This document shows, piece after piece, positions 56,315 to 64,000 of a stretch of 64,000 bases of DNA (the first letter of the stretch is position 1; the number at the start of each line of letters is the position of its first letter). Made by a program: the position numbers and the translations under genes. The notes under the pieces were generated by a model. The model was not told where the DNA came from. It worked only from the letters and a program-made list of their open reading frames with translations, and did not search any database. Origin of the DNA: Dugong dugon (lineage: Eukaryota; Chordata; Mammalia; Sirenia; Dugongidae); the NCBI GenBank assembly GCA_030035585.1, contig CM057482.1:49209501-49273500 (forward strand). Reading direction: 5' to 3'.

Positions 56315-57045
56315 ATAGCCGCAACAATGGACTCAAGCATACCAACGATTGTGATGGTGGCACAGGACTGGCATAGTAGGGGAAAAACATCATAAAGTTG
56401 AGTAAAGCAAAAAGTAAGTTTTATTTGGCATATATTCAAAAGGGCAGAAGTGGGAAATGGACTACCATGCTGCCAGAGCCATGTCTGTCCAAGTTCAAGG
56501 AAATACCACAAGAGAGACAAAAGCGGGAAAATGGATAACCATGCTGCCACAGCCATGTCTGCCAAAGATCAGTTACAGAGCCATCGGTATATATTAACAT
56601 TACAGATAGGCAAAACCATTGAAAGCTTAGCTTTTCAGATTAGCTAGAAACTGTGATCCTACATTTCGAATAGTCCTTCTTAACAATCATTGGTACAGGT
56701 TTCAGTTACAAGAGTCAGGAGGGTCTTCATTTGTCCAACAAATTTCTGTGCACTAAATGCTAACAGAAAAAGATAAGAGTGGAAAGTCTTTTGTGTTGTT
56801 TGATTGGCTTTATGTGAAAGTTTCCCTAAAAGATATTTTCCAAGAGTATCTTAGCTATTCTCTTCATACCTCAGGGCCCGGTTGATGTGTCCTTGTGAGC
56901 CCAGCTCCAGCTGGGTCATATTCTCTATGCTCAATGAAAGGAAATAATAACTCCAATATTATTTCCTAAATCACTGGGCAATATTTCGTTCTATAGTACA
57001 TAAGGTCACCATAAGTCAGAACTGACTTGACAGCAACCGAGTTCA
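56315..57045 (+). mobile_element. RTE-clade LINE copy R5, 3' end, split by an insertion
   Basis: RTE 3' end in two pieces: 56315-56373 ('agccgcaacaatggactcaa ... cacaggactggca') and 56973-57045 ('actgggcaatatttcgttct ... gtcagaactgacttgacagc'). Together they give the same order as R4 at 52655-52775. The break lies at actgg-ca, present on both sides. Confidence 0.85.
56374..56972 (-). mobile_element. 599-bp LTR-like insertion in RTE R5
   Basis: Clean insertion into R5, with actggca / actgggca on the two sides as a possible target duplication. On the reverse strand a polyadenylation signal (from 'gttttatttggc', 56418-56429) lies near its 3' end. The size and that signal suggest a solo LTR. The strict TG...CA ends are not visible, so the family is not assigned. 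It contains two copies of 'ggaaaatgg..aaccatgctgcc' (about 56452 and 56525). Confidence 0.5.
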
Positions 57046-57984
57046 TCATTCATAAATTTAAGCTGTCTTTGGAAATCAAATATTTCCTGCTGGTTCTGAG
57101 AAGTCCATCAGCTCCACCAAATCCTTTGTATGAAGTTTCTCTCATCTGCTTACATCCTTTAGCTGTGCAAGCTTTTTAGGATGTGAGAACAAGTTCATTC
57201 ATACATGACCCTTTCAAGAATTCTGAGCCTTTCAGCTTTCACCTTTTTGCATTATTAAATTCAGGCCCCATAGCCATAAACAGATCAATCATCACAACAG
57301 CTGCTCCACATGTCGTCTCTGAGCTGCGTGCACAGCCGGTGACTTCCCACCACGTCCTGGCTCCGTCTTGTGCGGCAGCTCAGCACGGAAATGCTGGCGA
57401 TTTTCTCCCACAGAGAACATGGAAGACTTCAGGGGCAATTTTTATTACCGTTAGCAACAGGGCTGCTTCCTTGCAGTAAACATGACCTCTTCTAAGAAAT
57501 AACCTGCTCGACCCAGAAAGTCTCATGTACCCTTAATGGAAAAGAAAAAGTGCATGTTCGCCCTTGAAAAGAAACATACAAGGAAAATGGGCTACTGCCA
57601 TCCTGAAGCACTGCCTGTGCTCTGTGACAAGTTCCTAGAAAACAGCTTAAAGATTGGCCGTTTCTGAAATATAAGGTGAAGCACGTATAATGAGGATGCG
57701 CCACCTAATGACCAGAGCTGGAAATGTTACTCAGCTATACCAACACACCTCATCAGAAAAGATTCTGTGCTCACATTCAATTCCTCTTTCAAGTAAACGC
57801 CAATTAATAAATAATTTGATGAAGAAAATGTTTTCTGCCAATGCGATTTATGGAAATATTTCTGAAAGATATTTTATAGCTTCTAGATTTGATAGGTTGG
57901 TTAACGGTGTTCTTGTTTTTAATACCTGCAGATATTTAGAAAATAATACTCGGATTCTGCTTAGGAGGATGACAACATTTGAAA
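57046..57984. other. Single-copy sequence, no gene seen
   Basis: Nothing recognised. Frames of 98-102 codons (57183-57479, 57690-57998) show no family motif, and the second runs into an L1 fragment. Confidence 0.4.
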
Positions 57985-58112
57985 ATGGATGGTGGTGATA
58001 GTTGCACTACATGGTGAATATAATTAATGTCACTGAACTGTATACTTAAAAATGGTTAAAATGACAAATGTTTTGTTACATATATTTTACCACACATACA
58101 CAATACTCAGAT
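57985..58112 (+). mobile_element. Old L1 3' UTR fragment
   Basis: 'gatggtggtgatagttgcac', 'gtcactgaactgtatactta' and 'aaaatggttaaaatgacaaa' are the standard end of older L1M elements. Confidence 0.85.
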
Positions 58113-58599
58113 ACAAAATTTGAAAGGAAAAATGCTAAACATTTTTAAATGTTTCAAGAGAAATACTGAGTAAAACCCACTTTGGATTAATAACTGTTTT
58201 TTTCTAATAAATGGTGTACAACAGATTTATAAAGACTCAAAAACATTTTTGACAGCAGGATACATTTTTCTAATACTTTCACTGTGTGTCAATAAACCAG
58301 CCAGTTATGAATACTTCTGTTGGAATGGTGTAATGCCCTGAAAAATAAACTTTATACTTAATAAAGATGTTATGATTATTCAAGATAATATTTAAACATA
58401 GAAAATATAGAGAATACAGACCTACAATATTTCTTAAGGTAACTTGTCATTTTATTAGTTTTTCAGTACTTGTACAACTATTTATATTACTAACAAAACT
58501 CAAACCACAGCATCGAGACACAGAAGTTCTACAGCTTACTTGAAAGAGTTACAGATAAAGACCAGAGTACGTAGATATTATACTGGAGAACTTAAAGAT

Positions 58600-59039
58600 G
58601 GCTGAAGTTTAGGTAGATAACTTTATTTAGCTAACAGAATAAAAACACTTTGTACTTTCTGAAATAATAGCTGAAGACCTTTTCAAGGCAGATTACATTC
58701 AGGCCAGAGACAGGTGACAGACTTTGACTTCAGCAATACAAAACTAAAGTCACAGGCATGAAATGGATTTTCAATCACTGCAGAATCTGTTCTTCTAGTT
58801 TAACTAAGCAAGTTTAAATTTTTTCACAGAAAAAAATATTTCAGGCAAGCAAAAATATATTCCAAATAAACATGGTCCGATGACTTTTTACTTATTTCAC
58901 CTTGATTAAGGCAGGCAAAGTACAGATACTGTACATTAAAAACAAACACATCACTATATGTCACATTACTTTCTACAGGCAAAAGGACTTTTTCTAAGCG
59001 GCTCCTCTCTGAAGCATACCTGAAGCATATCATAACCAG
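58600..59039 (-). other. TM2D3: TM2D3 3' UTR (predicted)
   Basis: Non-coding sequence directly after the TM2D3 stop codon on the minus strand, free of recognised repeats. A canonical AATAAA signal (reverse of 58622-58627, context gctaaataaagtt) would place cleavage at about 58600, giving a ~440-nt UTR. A second AATAAA at 58451-58456 could give a longer form of ~610 nt. Which signal is used cannot be told from sequence. Confidence 0.6.
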
Positions 59040-59205
59040 TTAAATGTACAAAGAACCATCTGCTGGACCGACGTAGCCAACTCCAATTAGCAACACATCT
59101 ATTAGCGTCCATATTCCCAGGCCACCAAAGCTGAAGAGCTTGCCGAGGCCCTCCCGCCACTGGCCCAGGTAGAAACGGTCAGCTCCAAATCCACCGAGGG
59201 TGATG
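59040..59205 (-). CDS. TM2D3: TM2D3 terminal coding exon (partial gene)
   Basis: The minus strand reads 54 codons plus one split-codon base, then TAA at 59042-59040. It includes 'GGFGADRFYLGQWREGLGKL' and the end 'GYVGPADGSLYI'. This is the C-terminal half of a TM2 domain: the DRF motif in the loop, then a hydrophobic helix ('FGGLGIWTLIDVLLIGVGYV'). The end differs from my recollection of TM2D1 and TM2D2 tails and fits TM2D3, the vertebrate relative of Drosophila almondex, a membrane protein linked to Notch/gamma-secretase signalling. The acceptor tgttttatgctgcag|C lies at 59206-59207. The frame is intact with no stop or frameshift. Upstream exons must lie beyond 64000. A processed copy is unlikely because sequence upstream of the acceptor is intron-like and no A-tail follows. 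Confidence 0.88.
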
Positions 59206-59232
59206 CTGCAGCATAAAACAAGGATTCATAAG
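59206..59232 (-). promoter_or_regulatory. TM2D3: Splice acceptor of the TM2D3 last exon
   Basis: On the minus strand: tgaatccttgttttatgctgcag. A moderate pyrimidine stretch ends in CAG. The exon starts with C, so the split codon takes two bases from the previous exon. It would be Ser if that exon ends in AG. Confidence 0.7.
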
Positions 59233-59937
59233 ACTTTCTCCAAATCAACAGCAGCCAACCTGTGTTTTCGTAACTGTACTAAATCAACTTGTAGAAAAGG
59301 CCTCAGAATATTATCAACTTTAACTATAACACAAATGATTATTTCTCAATTTTATACTATCAGATATTCAAAGGTAAATGTCAAAAGTAAACACACTTTT
59401 TAGCTGTACTGAAATCTAAATGTTTTCTCCTTTAAAGATAAAGAACTGATCTTGCTGCTTTTTAATCTTGAAAATGGTAGATTCAGGAGAACAAAGCAGG
59501 AAGCCCACTCAACAGAAAGACACAGAAGTAGGAGTCAGGAGCTGGAGTCAGCTCAGACACAATCCAGGTGACCAGGATCAAGGTCTCTTAACTTTTTCAG
59601 TCACTCATCTCTAAAAATTTTGTGTTTGGAATAACTGACTTCTAAGGTTCTTTCAAATCCTGAAATCTAATATTAGGACAACTTTTCATTGTATTTCTTT
59701 TTAAGTTTTTCTTATTGAAAATTTCAAACATATACAAAGGTAAAAAAGAGAACCGAACCCATGACTCAGCTCCAACAATATTGATACATAGACAACGCTG
59801 GTCCGTCTATACCTTCACTCCTCCCCTACCTCAGACTTTTTGAAGCAAACCTGCATATTATATCACATACAGTGATTATTTTTAAAGATACTATATTGAA
59901 CTCTGAGAATAAAACTATTCTTAATTTTTTTAAGTTG
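59233..59937 (-). other. TM2D3 intron, no further exon seen
   Basis: Mostly unrecognised. 59690-59880 ('attgaaaatttcaaacatat', 'cagctccaacaatattgata') resembles an old interspersed repeat that I cannot name. Confidence 0.5.
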
Positions 59938-60075
59938 TTAAATGTACCATGGTAATGTAAGAGGCGAATAGTAAGATAAGCTGGGTGAGGGTTGTATGGG
60001 AACTCTCCATTACCTTTGCAACTTTCTCTAAATCTAAAATTATTAAAAAATTACAAGTATACTTAAAAAAAGGAA
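59938..60075 (+). mobile_element. Old L1 3' end fragment
   Basis: 'gtaccatggtaatgtaagag', 'ctgggtgagggttgtatggg', 'aactctccattacctttgca' and 'ctaaatctaaaattattaaa' give the typical terminal order of an old L1M. Confidence 0.75.
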
Positions 60076-60227
60076 GCGGATGTTAAATTCTAGTCTGAAC
60101 CATTTCTCACCAAGACTGTAGCCACTTACCTTATTTTTGTTATTTTCTATCTTGGACTTCTCGTTTACTGATATATTACACCTTTCTGCCAGGCAGGACC
60201 CTTCTCCTTCCCCAGGTCAAAACCTAA

Positions 60228-60738
60228 TGCAATGGTTCTCAATAAAAGGCGACTTTGCTGGGACATAAAGTGATACCCATGAGGAGTGTGCCTCTTAGCT
60301 CAAGTAGACACAAGAGACTAAACGGGCAGCTTCTGTCCACAGCAGAGATGGGAAGGCAGAGACGGTTGGCAGCTGGTTGAATGGACATGTGGAATCAGGG
60401 GTGGAAAGGAGGAGTGTGCTGTCATACTATGGGGACAGCAATTAGGGTCACATTAACAAGGTATTTATAAATTTTTATATGGGAGACTAACTTGAAATGT
60501 AAACTTCATTTAAACTACAACAATAAAAAAATTAAAAAAAAAAAAAAAAAAAAAAGGCAACTTTGCCCCCTCACGGACATCTGCAACGTCTGGAGACAGC
60601 TCTGACTGTAATGACTAGGAGCGCTACTGGCAGCTAGTGGGTAGAGGCTAGGAATGCTGCTAAACATCCCACAGTTCACAAGACAGAATCCCACAACAAA
60701 GAGTCATCTAGTCCAAAACATCAACAGGGTGAAAAATC
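60228..60738 (+). mobile_element. MER5A (hAT-Charlie DNA transposon), split by an L1
   Basis: 'gcaatggttctcaataaaag', then after the L1 insertion 'ttgccccctcacggacatct', 'ggagacagctctgactgtaa', 'agtgggtagaggctaggaat', 'gctgctaaacatcccacagt' and 'ccacaacaaagagtcatcta' follow the MER5A consensus order. Non-autonomous, no coding capacity. Confidence 0.8.
60259..60551 (+). mobile_element. 5'-truncated L1 (L1-A family) inside MER5A
   Basis: 293-bp L1 3' UTR with poly(A) (60534-60556). Target copies aaaaggcgactttgc (60244-60258) and aaaaggcaactttgc (60552-60566) match at 14 of 15. Same sequence as the distal part of 3953-4370. Confidence 0.92.
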
Positions 60739-60936
60739 CCGCCCCATGCTATTCTGCAGACCTCAGAGATCTGGGGCTGCAACTCTATGCCTTCAACTCT
60801 AGATGGCACAACTTTTTCATTTATAGGTGATTTTTCATGTTTTTTCTCTGTCATTTTCATTTTTCTTTCCAGGTTTTCAGCATTAAGCATTACATTATTT
60901 TTTATAGTAAGAAGGAAGTTACTAAAAAATAAAAAT

Positions 60937-63900
60937 GTTGTTGTTAGGTGCCATGGAATCGGTTCCAACGCATAGCGACCCTATGTACAATTGAAAGAAA
61001 CACTGTCCAGTCCTGTGCCATCCTCATGATCATTGTTATGTTTGAGCCCACTGTTGCAGCCACTGCGTTGATCCATCTTGTTGAGGGTCTTTCTCTTTTT
61101 TGCTGACCCTCTACTTTACCAAGCATGATATCCTTCTCCAGGGACTGCTCCCTCCTGATAACATCTCCAAACTACATGAGACGAAGTCTCATCATCCTCA
61201 GTTCTAAGGAGCATTCTGGCTGTACTTCTTCCAAGAAAGATCTGTTCATTCTTCTGGCAGTTCATGGTATAGTCAATATTCTTTGTCAACACCATAACTC
61301 AAAGGCATCAGTTCTTCTTCACTCTTCTTATTTACTGTTGAGCTGTAGCATGCATATTGTTGTTGTTAGGTGCTGTCAAGTTGGTTTTGACTCACAGCAA
61401 CCCTATAGGACGGGGCAGAACTGCCCCGTAGGGTTCCAAGGAGCAGCTGGTGGATTTGAACCGCCAACCTTTTGGTTTAGCAGCTGAGCTCTTAACCAGT
61501 CCACCACCAGGGCTCTGTATGCATATTAAGCAATTAAAAATACCATGGCTTGGGTCACGTGCACCTAAGTTCTCAAAGTGACATCCTTGCTTTTTAACAC
61601 TTTAAAGAGGTCTTTTGCAGCAGATTTGCCCAATGCAATACGTTTGATTTCTTGACGGCTGCTTCCACGGGTGTTGACTGTGGATCCAAGTAAAATGAAA
61701 TCCTTGACAACTTCAGTCTTTTCTCCATTTATCATGACGTTGCTTATTGGTCCAGTTGTTAGGATTTTGTTTTCCTTATGTTGAGGTGTCATCCATACTG
61801 AAGGCTGCAGTCTTTAATCTTCATCAGTTAAGTGCTTCAATTCCTCTTCACTTTCAGCAAGCAAGGTTGTGTCATCTGCATATCACAGGTTGCAAATGAG
61901 TCCTGCTCTAATCCTGATGCTGTGTTCTTCTTCATATAGTCCAGCTTCTCAGATTATTTCCTCAGCATACAGACTGAATAAGCATGGTAAAAGGATACAA
62001 CCCCGACACACACCTTTCCTTACTTTAAACCATGCAGTATCCTCTTGTTCTGTTTGAATGACTGCCTCTTGGTCTATGTACAGGTTCCTGATGAGTACAA
62101 TTCAAAGTGTTCTGAGATTCCCATTCCTCACAATGTTATCCATAATTTGTTATGATCCACACAGTCGAATGCCTTTGCATAGTCAGTAAAATACAGGTAA
62201 ACATCTTTCTGGTATTCTCTGCTTTCAGCCAAGATCCATCTGACATCAACATTGACATCCCTCATTCCACATCCTCTTCTGAATCCACCTTGAATTTCTG
62301 GCAGTTCCCTGTCAATGTAGTGCTACAACCTGTTTTGAATGATCTTCAGCAAAACGTTATTTGTATGTAATATTAATGATATTGTTCGATAATTTCAGCA
62401 TTCTGTTTGATCACCTTTCTTTGGAATGGGCACAAATATGGATCTCTTCTAGTTAGTTTGCCAGGTAGCTGTCTTCTAAATTTCTTGGCACAGACTAGTG
62501 GGTGCGTCCAGCATTGCATCTGTTTGTTGAAACATCTCAATCAGTATTCTGTTAATCCCTGGAGCCTTATCTTCCACCATTTCCTTTTGTGCAGCTTGGA
62601 CTTCTTCCTTCAATACCATCGGTTCTTGATATGCTACCTCCTGAAATGGCTGAACGTCGACCAATTCTTTTGGTACAGTGACTCTGTGTATTCATTCCTT
62701 CCATCTACTTTTGATGCTTCATATGTCGTTCAATATTTTGCCCATAGAATCCTTCAATACTGCAAGTCAAAACTTTAATTTTTTCTTCAGTTCTTTCAGC
62801 CTGAGAAAAGCCAAGCATGTTCTTCTCTTTTGGTTTTCTAACTCCAGGCCTTTGCATATTTCATTATAATACTTTCTCTTCTCGAGCTGCTCTCTGAAAT
62901 CTTCTGTTCTGTTCCTTTTACTTCATCATTTCTTACGTTTGTTTTAGCTACTGTACAATCAAGAGCAAGTTTCAGAGTCTCTTCTGATATCCATTCTGAT
63001 CTTTTCTTTCTTTCCCATCCTTTTAATGACCTTTTGCTTTCTTCATGTACGATGTCCTTGATGTCATCCCACAACTTATCTGGTCTTTTGGCCATTAGTG
63101 TTCAATGAGTCAAGCCTATTCTTGAGATGATCTCTAAACTCAGGTGGGATATACTCAAAGTTGTACTTTGGATCTCATGGACTTGTTTTAATTTTCTTCA
63201 GCTTTAACCTGAACTTGCATATGAACAATTAATTGTCTGTTCCACAGTCAACCCCTGGCCTTGTTTTAACTTGTTCTTTCCACAATGAATTTGATTCCTG
63301 TATATTCATTCTACCTGGTGAGGTCCATGTGTACAGTCACTGTTTATGTTGTTGAAAAATGGTATGTCCAATGAGTAGTCGCTGGTCTTGCAAAATTCTA
63401 TCATGCAATCTCTGGCATAGTTTTTATCACCAAGGTCACATTTTTCAACTACTGATCCTTCTTCTTTGTTTCCAGCTTTTGCATTACAATCACCAGTAAT
63501 TTCCATCAATGCATTTTGATTGCAAGTTTGATCAATTTCGGACTGCAGAAGTTGGTAAAAATCTTCAATTTCTTCCTCTTTGGCATTAGTGATTGGTACA
63601 TAAATTTAAGTAACAGTTGTATTAACTGGTCTTCTTTGTAGACATATGGATATTATCCTATCACTGACAGCACTGTACCTCAGGATAGATCTTGAAATGT
63701 TCTTTTTGATGATAAATGTGACACCGTTCCTCTTCAATTTGTTATTCCTGACATAGTAGACCATATGACTATCGATTCAAAATGACCAATACCAGTCCCT
63801 TTCAGCTCACTAATGCCTAGGATATCAATCTTCAAGCGTTTCATTTTATTTTTGACAACTTCCAATTTTAGATTAGATTCAGACTTTGTACATGGCACAT

Positions 63901-64000
63901 TCTGGTTATTAACAGATGTTTGCAGCTGTTTTGTCTTATTTTGAGTCATGTCACATCAGTAAATGAAGATCCCCAAAGCTCTACTCCATTCATGTCATTA
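60937..64000 (-). mobile_element. RTE-clade LINE copy R6, nearly full length, in the TM2D3 intron
   Basis: Longest RTE copy, minus strand, same direction as TM2D3. 3' tail (gtt)n at 60937. C-terminal region 60944-61350 ('MRWNRFHGT' at the end). SINE inserted at 61359-61518. RT: 'LGSTVNTRGSSRQEIKRIAL' in 61565-61792 and the catalytic YADD retained at 61871-61882. EN side: 63306-63509 has 'MMEITGDCNAKAGNKEEGSV' (the GDFNAK-type motif, here GDCNAK), and 63734-63949 has 'KMKRLKIDILGISELKGTGI' (N-terminal EN motif with the catalytic Glu). Stops and shifts are frequent, so it is dead. The 5' end lies at or beyond the window edge. Confidence 0.9.
61359..61518 (-). mobile_element. AfroSINE, reverse, inside RTE R6
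   Basis: Reverse SINE (tail gttgttgttaggtgctgtca, head complement ccaccaccagggctc) with an exact 9-bp target duplication atgcatatt at 61350-61358 and 61519-61527. Here the tail includes the complete 'gttgttgttaggtgc' of the RTE 3' end, making the shared tail very plain. Confidence 0.92.

Noticed and set aside
58966-59160. 64-codon minus frame over the TM2D3 exon
   Set aside because: Shadow frame. The TM2 domain is read in another frame with a correct stop and acceptor.

Overview
This window is mammalian, non-coding for almost all of its length, and most probably from an elephant or another close afrotherian. The evidence is the set of interspersed repeats. They are tRNA-headed SINEs of the AfroSINE type (recurring 'ggagccctggtggcac' head), an abundant RTE-clade LINE of the elephant RTE1 type, L1 elements with two different 5' UTR families, and MaLR-like solo LTRs. 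There is no bacterial gene organisation, CRISPR array, rRNA gene or functional tRNA gene.

Layout. 1-5425: an old L1 (plus) broken up by a minus-strand RTE copy (itself split by a solo LTR), three full or near-full SINEs, a SINE scrap and a 5'-truncated younger L1. 5426-10600: mostly single-copy sequence with an ancient repeat, a solo LTR, another LTR-type fragment and a MIR. 10617-27665: a nest in which RTE copy R3 contains full-length L1-A, which contains a solo LTR and full-length L1-B. 27671-31480: a DNA-transposon-like repeat, a solo LTR with a perfect 5-bp target duplication, decayed ERV1-like LTR/gag remnants and a reversed L1 3' end. 31540-52090: an old L1M (L1-E) containing L1-C, which contains L1-D, the most intact copy, with a GC-rich tandem promoter. 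52124-58400: an RTE 3' end, a reversed old L1 3' end, a TIR DNA transposon, an interrupted RTE fragment and single-copy sequence. 58400-64000: the last exon of TM2D3 on the minus strand with its 3' UTR, then intron sequence filled by MER5A, L1 fragments and a long RTE copy running off the window.

The only host protein-coding sequence I can support is the terminal TM2D3 exon (59040-59205, minus). Its frame encodes the C-terminal part of a TM2 domain with the DRF motif, and it has a splice acceptor, a stop and a plausible 3' UTR with polyadenylation signals. The rest of the gene would lie beyond 64000. In human the interval 3' of TM2D3 faces PCSK6, so 1-58400 is probably the TM2D3-PCSK6 intergenic region (inference).

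All L1 and RTE reading frames here carry frameshifts, stops or large deletions, so none looks able to move by itself. I found no convincing new biological system. The most informative material is the insertion chronology, the two kinds of tandem-repeat L1 promoter, a duplicated L1 3' UTR, and the shared tail between the SINEs and the RTE element.
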